NCBI RefSeq assembly: GCF_011074885.1
Contig: NC_054687.1
Coordinates: 372,001 to 436,000, forward strand
Length of the DNA: 64,000 nt
Reading direction: 5' to 3'
DNA from: Brettanomyces bruxellensis
Lineage: Eukaryota > Ascomycota > Pichiomycetes > Pichiales > Pichiaceae
The notes beneath the pieces are model-generated. The model saw only the letters and a list, made by a program, of their open reading frames with translations. It had not been told where the DNA came from and did no database searches. This document shows, piece after piece, positions 20,222 through 29,800 of the stretch. Each line of letters starts with the position of its first letter. Position 1 is the first letter of the stretch. Position numbers and translations under genes: made by a program.

Positions 20222-20889
20222 TCATATGTTATTCCAGACGTAGTTCGAAATGAAGTACTCACTGTAGCTATCATCCACCTTTAGAACGCTCGTCTTATTT
20301 TCCTGCTTGTTGAGCACAAGTATTTCCTTACTTCCAGAGTCTAACTTCAAGCCTAATGATTCATAAAGTCGGAGTTTGATCAACTTTGATTTCTCAGAAA
20401 CCTCATCCGGTTCGGCAGAGCTTTCAGCCAACTTTGATTTGAAGCCTACTTTCAAGCCTTGTATTTGATCTTCAAGATCATCTAACTGCTTAAGATCTTG
20501 ATTATACGTCAATTTTAATGAGTTTATTTCCATGTTCAACTTTGTTAAACCGTTAGCAATTTTGAACATTTGGTTTTCAAGTTCTATGAGATCGTTTTTA
20601 GCCTTTTTGAGTTTTGGCGATAGTTTAAGCTCACTTATTGTGTCAGACAGCGTCTTCAATTTTTTTTTCAAATCTTTAGTAGTGTTAGTTTTATTTATTC
20701 TTTGTTGTTCATTTTCAGCCCATTTGAGAGCAACTTACCATTGATTTCGTCCTTTTTTTCTTTGAGATCGGAACTTTGAAGTGAATTTAAATGTTGTAGA
20801 TTGCTGCCTATATTGTCCAGAAGCTTAAGATCATTTTGTATATCAAAACTGGCACGAGTTTCAAGCACCGCTGATTTCAGTGCATCCAT
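20222..20889 (-). CDS. SPC24: Kinetochore Ndc80-complex subunit Spc24, one intron
   Basis: Spc24 pairs with Spc25 to dock the Ndc80 complex onto the inner kinetochore. The gene joins 20889-20739 to 20673-20222, giving about 200 residues (yeast Spc24 has 213). Residues about 40-125 are a coiled coil rich in K, L and E. The C-terminal globular domain contains KLRLYESLGLKLDSGSKEIL and ends in DSYSEYFISNYVWNNI. The LRLYxSLG and FISNYxW patterns are those of fungal Spc24 RWD domains. Without splicing the first frame stops after a few residues beyond the donor. The only unusual point is a very short branch-to-acceptor distance in the intron. The gene is divergent from CMC1. Confidence 0.85.
20674..20738 (-). 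other. SPC24: SPC24 intron
   Basis: On the minus strand the intron starts GTAAGT at 20738-20733 and ends CTAAAG at 20674 (65 nt). The best branch site is AACTAAC, one base off the consensus, only about 11 nt before the acceptor. A second TACTAAA overlaps the acceptor. Splicing joins codon halves G and AT and gives a continuous coiled coil KKDEIN-D-LKKKLKTL. Confidence 0.8.
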
Positions 20890-21201
20890 TTCGCCCTTTA
20901 AAATCTTGTTGGTAAATAATCAAAAGCAAAATAGAAGTACAGGCTAACACAATTGTTCTAGAGAGAGCGTACGTGTATAGTATGTAAACACTCCGCGATC
21001 AAGAAAATCACGGAAACAAAATAAAATAAAATAAATCAAAATAAAATGAAATTAAATATAAATTAAAAACTAGCTTTGCGCTGGCTGTGAAGTTAAGAGT
21101 TGATTTTCTCTGCTATCGTTATCTACACGATTTAGGCAAATCAAGTCTAGAACATCAAGCTATCTAGTGGCTTATACAAAGCTTGCTGATTTATTTATAG
21201 A
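20890..21201. promoter_or_regulatory. Divergent SPC24/CMC1 intergenic region
   Basis: These 312 bp hold both promoters. From 21018 to 21066 the sequence is an imperfect repeat of AAATAAAAT/AAATCAAAAT units, an AT-only tract of the kind that keeps nucleosomes away. A GATTTTCTC stretch follows. No gene is present. Confidence 0.4.
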
Positions 21202-21573
21202 ATGGGGGCAGAATATAACAGAGAAGAAAAAAAACCTCCTGTGTGGCTGCTTAGTCCAAAAGAAGAAAAGCAGGTGTTTAATAATTGGAGAGATAGCGCC
21301 TGGAAATATTGTAATGAGTACGTTAAGAAATTTGCTGAATGTGAGCAAACGGCGGGTTTGGGTGTCTGGTTCAAGTGCAAAAAGGAAGGGAAAGAGATGA
21401 GAAATTGCATTGATGGCCGCAGACAAAAGAAATACGTTGATGAAGAAAGGGATAAGTTCATCGAGGAAAAGATGAAAAAGGCAGGAATACTCTCAAAGGA
21501 AGATCAAGAAGCAATTTTAAGAGACGAGACCTTAAGCGTCGTGAACGATGATTCTCAAGACAGTAAAAAATGA
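21202..21573 (+). CDS. CMC1: Twin CX9C mitochondrial protein, cytochrome c oxidase assembly factor Cmc1
   Basis: The 123-residue protein carries two CX9C pairs: CNEYVKKFAEC (residues about 37-47) and CKKEGKEMRNC (about 59-69), spaced to form a coiled coil-helix-coiled coil-helix fold closed by two disulphides. The preceding PVWLLSPKEEKQ matches the PIWxLSPREEQ segment of yeast Cmc1, which distinguishes it from Cmc2 and other CX9C proteins. Cmc1 is imported by the Mia40 relay into the intermembrane space and stabilises newly made Cox1 with Cox14. There is no presequence, as expected. The C-terminus is a lysine- and glutamate-rich tail. The ATG at 21202 is the first in frame after a short leader. 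Confidence 0.9.
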   Translation: MGAEYNREEKKPPVWLLSPKEEKQVFNNWRDSAWKYCNEYVKKFAECEQTAGLGVWFKCKKEGKEMRNCIDGRRQKKYVDEERDKFIEEKMKKAGILSKEDQEAILRDETLSVVNDDSQDSKK

Positions 21574-22637
21574 ATAGATATTACCATGAAATTATTATTC
21601 AATTTGCAAAAGCCGGAAAAGGATTGGCAGGTATGTCGAAATCTTCAGTTATTGTTGTTATTTTAGAAGGGATAAAGTTGGTCACAAAAGTGATAATACA
21701 GAAATGGATATAATATTGGCTGAAATTAATGCTTACATACGGTGCACCTTTCGAATTATCTTTTGATTCTAGAAGATCAGTTTTCTGTCTAATGTGGTTT
21801 AGATTTATCATATATACATGTACATACGAAAGTGCTAGTGCACAAATAAGCACCAAGCACGATTAAATGAATGAATGCACGTTAACATTGTATTACTATC
21901 ATGGCTGAATAATCAAGTGACAGGTTCTGTCAAATGATGGTTAAGAAAATTGAGATACTAATGTGTATTTGAAGACTGAATGTGGAAGGTCGTGGAATGC
22001 CAAGCAAATCTATTCTTAGTTAGCATTTGTTGATGCACAATAGAGTTCAGAGATAACCAACCCCTAATAATTAATTTTCAAAGTAGTGTGCGGTTCACAA
22101 CAGTACAAATCGATTTTTTTTACAGAATCGAGTCGAGCTCTATTTGCGTTTTACATATTAGATAACGCCATATCAAATCGCATTGTTGAACATAGATAGT
22201 ATCATTAGAAAAGCCTTGCTTTTACTAATCGCCACTATGCGAATATTATGAACTGAAAAACTTCTAGTATTTCTGTCCAGAAATAATTGCCCTGATGTTT
22301 TCCCATGCTATATAGCAAGTGAGGGGTATATTTTAGAGTATGCCGAATGAAGCACTTCTGTAATATATTGCTTTACGAGGAAGGCTGACTGAAATTAGGA
22401 GAATATATCGTCTATATGCATTAATGAGCTAGATTTTGTTGCTCCACTTGAACTGATCACATCCAGTTGGGGTATATAGATGACCGTATGTCCCTCATTT
22501 TCAATTCAGCACTTACAAGTGATTCATTCAATTAGTAAATTTATTTGTTTTGATAACCACACCAGAATCACAATAAAAAGGGAAATTGAAACAACTTTCA
22601 CAGCATATCTAACTGCAATAATTCTTATCTATTCGAA
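21574..22637. promoter_or_regulatory. Intergenic region upstream of orphan gene, with TATA box
   Basis: About 1.06 kb without a supportable gene. The open frame 21599-21856 (minus) overlaps the CMC1 3' end and has no family signal. A TATATA box lies at 22473-22478, about 160 bp before the ATG at 22638, preceded by a GTTGGGG segment. The rest is AT-rich with no RNA gene that I can see. Confidence 0.4.
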
Positions 22638-22970
22638 ATGTCTTCTTTTCTAGACCGCTGGATTTATAACCGCTCCAGGGGTTCCTACTCTGGGACATAT
22701 AATTTAACTACAGGTACCTACAATACATCATCGGGTACACCAATATCTACTACTGAAAAAGCTGAACATTACGAAGCTTCAAAATCTCCTGGCACTACAC
22801 CAAATCTTCGTAATGTACCATATGCATACTATAAAAAGGAAGGAAAACATGATAAAATGGATGGAGAGATTTTAGTCCATCCCAGCACAAGTGCTGAAAC
22901 AAAGAAATTAATCAGTGAAATGGAACGGAGAGGTTCCACTTCCTCCACTTCTTCTGAAGAAAGTGGATAA
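22638..22970 (+). CDS. Orphan small protein, 110 residues, function unknown
   Basis: I do not recognise this protein. It begins MSSFLDRWIYNRSRGSYSGT and continues with a short degenerate repeat (GSYSGTYNLT, TGTYNTSSGT). A central segment reads NVPYAYYKKEGKHDKMDGEI, and the end is a serine-rich, acidic tail (GSTSSTSSEESG) that looks like a casein-kinase target. There is no signal peptide or membrane span. A TATA box about 160 bp upstream, a single clean ATG and isolation from other genes support it as real. Low-complexity composition limits any functional guess. Confidence 0.5.
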   Translation: MSSFLDRWIYNRSRGSYSGTYNLTTGTYNTSSGTPISTTEKAEHYEASKSPGTTPNLRNVPYAYYKKEGKHDKMDGEILVHPSTSAETKKLISEMERRGSTSSTSSEESG

Positions 22971-23849
22971 AAGGTGACTGTCCATTTTATTTTTGTTCCA
23001 CTAATATTGGTGGGTTTTTGGTTTTATAACATCAGTATACTAAAAGAAAATATACGTTTCATTGTCGGAATTCATCGTAATTCGGAATTCTTAGTCGGTC
23101 CAGTCTTAATTTTGTGTGAATTATAAATAAATTGTTATAAACGTTCCTTCTCCAGGATCATGTTGAATGCCCATCGATTAATATCAAGAAATGTGTATAA
23201 ACGCATCTTTTTCATTAATATTAGGCTTTACACTTTACTCTTAAATAAGCTGGTTTTGGAATTTTAAGCTTAATGCGTACTGGATTAGATGTGATCACAA
23301 AAAAAAAAAATAACTTAGGTGAATAATGACGTAACTTTGAGAGAGTATGCACAGAAGTATGAATAATCTTGGGTTGGAGTTGATCAAGCTTAATGCTTTA
23401 TAGGAAAAAAGTTGCTTTACACTGTGTATTAGTGTAGATTTTCAAAGGAAAACGGGAGCTCCGGACCAGATACGGACAGAAAGAAGTACTGTAAGTTCTT
23501 AATTTAGACCTAATTGGAAACAATAAATTGTTTGCATTGTTCGGCAACCTTGAGGCGAAGATGAAGCTAAAGCTGAAAAAAAAAAAAAATACTGTAAATA
23601 AAAAAATAGAACCTGAGGAAATTGAAGCGCTAGGTTTCGGCTTAAACCTCGGCCATTGCGAATGCAGCTTGCTTGTGTATTTATAAAAAAGGAAAGAGGT
23701 TTTACAGAATTATAGTGACTATGGAAAGTTGTTGATGTCACTTATTGTAAAATCGGGAACAGGATTTATATATTGATTGCCGTTAGGAAAGGTTCATCTT
23801 TTTGAGTTTCCTGTGACATACATTTCATTTGAGTCCATATAGATCATAT
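22971..23849. promoter_or_regulatory. CCH1 upstream region
   Basis: About 0.88 kb with no gene that I can support. It holds two long A runs (23300-23310 and 23577-23589) and the direct repeat AAGCTTAATGC at 23267-23277 and 23387-23397. The open frame 23499-23741 (minus) has no family resemblance. The region should carry the CCH1 promoter. Confidence 0.35.
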
Positions 23850-26800
23850 ATGCCCTTTCAGTCACATAATAGGAGCAGATCGAAGAGTGTAGCGGCAGAT
23901 AGCCTGGCGAGATCGAATAGAAGGGAAGCAAGTTCTAATGTTTATGGAAATGATGCGAATGAAACAGCTGGAGAAGGTGATAATTTAAATACGAATCTCC
24001 AAAAGATTTCATCCCAGCCGGAGCCAGTTATCAATACTCAAAAGCATAAAAGTGGTAAGCATCGCTTCAGAAAAAAGTTGTGGAGAAACCCACCTCCAAA
24101 AGCACTTTCAGGTCAATCTTCAGCGCCGAAAATCAAAATTGATACCATTGGCACTCCTGACGATGGACATGAATCAATGCATAATACAGATAATATGAGA
24201 CGCAATAGTTGGGATCTCAGATTTAGAAATCCGAACTCTCCACTACTTCCTGCACCACGAGATATTATTGCAAGTCAAAGTGGTGGTACTTTAGGACCAT
24301 CGAGAAGTCTTTTAGAAAGATTGGGAAGGTCAAAGACTACGAGAGTCAAGCCCAAATTATCTCTTGATATTTCAGGAATCAGTGATCCTGGACGAAATTC
24401 GAGGTCTGCTGTAGCTGCTCCAACATCCAACTTTTTTGGTGGATCTGAGTTAAGCTCGGCTGTTGATGTTGCTGATGATAACGCCAGTATTGAAAGTGAG
24501 ATTTCCGATTGTATTAATCTTGCACTTGGAGATACGAAAGGAAAGGGTACAGAGGGCGCATGGATGCCATCAGAAAGGAGCCGATTGAGACGCAGAAAGC
24601 CACCTCCTTTGGATGTTCCACTTTCTGGAAGTAAGAACGATCTATCGCAAAAAAGTAGTATGAACAATTCGCAGATTAGTTTTGGCCGTTCCACTGGTAT
24701 TTCGCCGGACCTAGAAGCATCAATCCGTGAAAATGGTGGATTTAATGATCATGAAGCAATTCCTTTACAGGATCTAAGTGAAATGAACAGCAAGAATTCT
24801 GGTTTGATTAATGTTGAATCATCACGCTTACATGAAAATACAAGCTCTTTGCGTTTGCAAGCGAAATCTGCCCAGCAAAGTACACGTAGTAAAGTTTCAG
24901 AGGACAAATCTATAAATAAAGGTAAGAACATATTTACCACAGCATTTCAGAACCTCTCCAACAACGTCAATGCGGGTGATAACGTTGATGATGATGATGA
25001 TGATGATGATGAAAAGGATTTCGATGCCAATGATGAGAATAACGGTGTGAGCACCACTGCGACTCCTAGCAGCAAAATTTTGTTTGATGAAAGTAGTACT
25101 GAAAATGTGGGTCCCAATAACGAAATAGCAACCGGTAAGGAATCAGCTCATATGCGAGATGTGGGTGAGAACATTGCAGAGGTCCTCCAGAAAAAAGAAA
25201 GTCAAAGAAACTCCCAACAGGCAGCACATATTAAAGCACTTTTAAGTGATCAAGAGGATAACGGATCTCTGTTTGAACAGGGTCAGTCAAGTTCAGCAGT
25301 GTCCAGTGATGTTGATTTGACTGGTGAGGGAGCAACAAGTAAAAGAAGATCATATTATCCTGAGGAGAACGATGACATAATTGATATTCTTGACCCATTT
25401 AATGATAGATTCCACACGCAATCCAGTATCTTACCTTCTAGCGATGTCAGCAAATTGAAAAGCGAACACCTGGTACCTAAAAATCGTTGTTATCCAAATC
25501 TTTATGGTAGGTCTCTTATGATATTTCCTCCGGATTCTCTTTTCAGGCAGAAATGCTATGATCTGATCACTAGTCCAGGATCAAACCAGGCGATAACAAT
25601 TTTGATTCTATTGCAAACGGTATTATTAACGTTTCAGGAGTGGAGTGTTGGTCGTGAATACATGACATTAAAAAAATATTCCTGGATAGATTGGGTGTTC
25701 TTTGTGTTCTACATTGTATACACTATTGAGATGGTGATGAAGTGTGTTGCTTTCGGTCTCTTTGATGATTCTCAAATGTTTAAGGCACTTCATATCGAAA
25801 GAGAAAAGGGATTAGTTCACAGATATTATGATTCCCTTAAAGCTAAAGTTCGTCGGTTCAGAGGAAAGCCATTACCAAATACGAATGCACATCATTCTAA
25901 ATCGCACACTGCAAGGAGATATACATATACGCAGAATAATGATGTTTCAGAAATATATGATGCATATGCTTCCGATGGTATCAATCATGGCAAGACGGCA
26001 ACGAGTGACTCTTCGCTAGATCTTGTAGATCTGGCAAACCCATTTTCTTCGAGAAACAGAGCCAATCTTGCTAAGGGAGATGACTTCCAAAGCAATACTA
26101 TCTTACCATCATCTTCGAACTCTTCACATTTGTCAAGTGGTTCAGGAGCCTCTCGATCCAGATCTTCTTCATCTTCTACTTCTACTTCGGTTTTAAGTTC
26201 TGTCCCACTTGTAAATAAGGTTGGTATTTCCTCCAATAAGAAAGTGACTATTGTTCGAGCATATCTTCGCGGAGATTGGAATAAAATTGATTTTGTTTCG
26301 ATCGTGTCATTTTGGGTGTCCTTCATTTTGTCAATGTCAGGAGTGGACATCAATATGCGCTGTACTGTTTTCCGGTCCCTCATGTGTTTCAAAATACTCC
26401 GACTTTTCAACTTAACCAAGGGTACAAGAATCTGTTTGAAGGGTATTCGTGGAGCGGGCTCTCAATGTAAGGAAGTTACTTTGTTTCTTCTATGCTTTTG
26501 GGTTTTGTTTGCCATTATTGGTGTGCAATCTTTTAAAACTTCATTGAGACGACACTGTGTCTGGACGGATCCATCGAATTCTGCTAATACTTTTGAGAAT
26601 GAGTTCCAATTTTGTGGTTCGTTTTTAAACGCCAATACTAAGAAGCCCATGCCTTACTTGGAAGTTACTGGCTTGTCATCGTCTCAAACTAAAGGTTTTT
26701 CCTGTCCCGTTTACTCTCAGTGCATTTTAAAGGAGAACCCCTATGGAAATACGGTTTCGTTTGACAGTATTTTCCATTCGATGGAGCTAGTTTTTGTGAT

Positions 26801-29800
26801 ATTGAGTGCGAATACTTTTACTGATTTAATGTACTACACCATGGATAGTGAAAGTCTTGCTGCCTCGCTTTTCTACGTTGTGACAATATTATTTCTGACC
26901 ATTTGGCTTTTGAACTTGATTATTGCTGTTGTGATTAACTCTTACAGAGCTCATTTAGAATTAATGGAAATGAGAAAGCAAGGCCTGATCTCAGCTTTTG
27001 AAGCAAAATTGAAATTGCTCCAAGCCCGCTATAATGAGGTTGTCCGCAATTCAAAAACTATCACTAGATTCAACAATTTTAGTAGTGTTTTTGTGATTAT
27101 TATTATTGCAAACTTTGTCACTGAGTGCTTTAAGAGGGCGAATAATCCTATGATAGCATTTGATGCATTTTACAGAGCCCAGTTTGTGACTTCAGCAATT
27201 CTTGCAGGTGAAATTGTTACGAGATTTCTTTTGTTCATTCCGGGACATCATTGGAAGATCTTTTTTTATTCCATATGCAACTGGATCGATCTTGTGTTGG
27301 CCATCGTTACTATGGTTATCATACTACCACCAATCTATAGAAATTTGGGAGACGCTTACGGGTGGCTTACATTTTTTCAGGTCGCACGTTTTTACAGGGT
27401 TGTGATGTCTGTTGCATTTTTAAAAGAAGCCTGGAAAATGGTCTTTTCGCAGATAAGACCGTTCCTTCATCTCTGCATGTTTTTCGGTTTATCATTGTAT
27501 CTCATTTCGCTCATTATGGCAAGACTTTTTGAAGGAATTGTTCCAATTGATCAATATCTCGATGAGGATCAGCTTATCATGCAAAACTTTCCTAACGTGT
27601 TGATATCGTTATATACAATAACTTCTACTGAGAACTGGACAGATATTCTTTATTTGTGTCAGCAGTGTGCGAAAAATAGATTTACAGAGTTCGTTATAGC
27701 AGTTTATTTAATTGCTTGGTTTGCTTTTTCTAACACAATCCTTATCAATATTTTCATTGCCATTATAACGGAGAATCTTGGTTTACCTGAGGCAGAGAAG
27801 AAACGACAACAGATTAAACATTTTTACTTGAAGCTAAAAAGTCAGCTCAATCAAAAGTCTCAATCGAGTTCCCTCTTAGACTCACTAAGAAAAAGAATCG
27901 CTAACAAGAGAACTGCGGAAGAGTTAACTCCAACTGATCAACTTGTGAAGAAGATGAAGGTTTTAATGAAAAGGGAGAATTTGGATGAAGATGTCTCGGG
28001 TTCAGAGGAGGAGGAGGTGTCAATAACAACTGCTTTCATTGAGTGGCTTCGTGAAATGTTTAGATTTGTTCCTTTTTACAGCCAGTTAGAAAATCTTACT
28101 GTTGACTTGTATCATTCGGCAGAAAAAAGAATGCAACGTGTCAAGAATGGTGAATTCATCCAATCACGTCGCGGCCATCGTCGTCAACAACAACATTCCA
28201 GCAATCATAGACGTTCGCACAGAAGTTCTCTAATGCATAAATCAAGAGTCATAAACTCTTTAAAGAATTTACACAAGAATCATAGAAGTTCCGATGGCCA
28301 AAATACGCAGCATCAGTCATCAAGTTTGGATGAACTGAGTTACGAACATTCCCGTGATGCCTCGACCAGTCTTTTGCAAAGTTCCGTCGATACACATACA
28401 TTATCGAATTACCATCAAGATAGATCATTGTGGCTTTTCACAATTAATAATAAATTCAGAGCACTTTGCCAAACTATAGTTGCCCCAGGTAAAGGTGTGA
28501 GAATGCATGGATATCAACCAATTCAAAAGGTTTCTGAAGTATTTTCGGTGGTAATGTTTATTTCTACGGTTGCTGTTATTGCTGTGTCTTGTTATACCAC
28601 TCCTTTATACAGAAAAAATAATGGCTACTATACAGATAAATGGAACTGGACTCTATATTTTGACATATTCTTTGCAGTTTTATTCTCTGTGGAGTTTATC
28701 ATCAAGATTGTCGCTGATGGCTTTTTGTTTGGAGAATGTGCCTATATCAAGTCTGCTTGGAACGTTATTGACTTTGTGGTTCTTATATCCTTCTGGATAA
28801 CCGTCTTCTCTGTCATGTTCGATAACTACGAATTGCTCATAATCGTTGGTGCTCTAAGAGCAATGAGAGGGTTTAGACTTCTTACAATTACTAAGGTGTC
28901 TCAGGATACTTTCCAGTATGCTGTTATATCTGGTTCTAAAAAAATTGTTAATGCCGCTATAATTGCACTATCATTGTTACTTCCATTTGCGTTATGGGGA
29001 ATAAATATATTTCGAGGAAGGCTAGGTTACTGTCTCGATGGAGTCTCCGATAAGAGTAAGTGTACATTGGAGTTCAGTCAACAGGTATTCAAATGGAATG
29101 TTGTGAGTCCAAACGTTTTCACTGCTCCTCCATTGCTATTTGATAGATTTCGGGATTCAATTTTCTCTTTATTCCAGATCATTTCATTGGAAGGATGGGT
29201 TGATTTGCTACTCAATCTCATGAATATCACTGGGTATGCAAAGTCTCCACAAACTTTTGCCAGTCCGGGTAATGCAGTTTATCTTGTCATTTTCAATTTC
29301 CTCTCTATCGTCTTGATATTGAACGTTTTTGTTTCTTTGATTATTAATAATTATTCGATGCAGACTGGCGTTGCTTATCTGTCGGAAAAGCAGCTTGCAT
29401 GGCACGAGGTCAAAAAGATTCTAAGTCAGATCAAGCCATCCAAAAGGATAGACTCGGCTCATATGAGCCGGTTCAGGAAAAAAGTTTATGATGCCTTTAC
29501 GAACAAAAACGTTCTTCTTAATCGATCGGTTAAAGTTTTGGTTTTTGTTCACCTCATTGGATTACTTACAGAAACTTACCCTACATCAAGCAGTTTCAGT
29601 TTGGCAAGGTATATTATCTTTATGATTTCAACCTCGGGTTTATTGCTCTATGTTGGGCTCTCACTTTTTGCCTATGGTCCTGGCCTATTTTTTGCCAATA
29701 AATGGAATTACTTCCGTTTATTTGTTTGTGCCGGGGCCTTTACACTGTCGGTGGTTTCTTTCTTTGTTGCACGTACAACTATTTTTGCAAATTTCAACAA

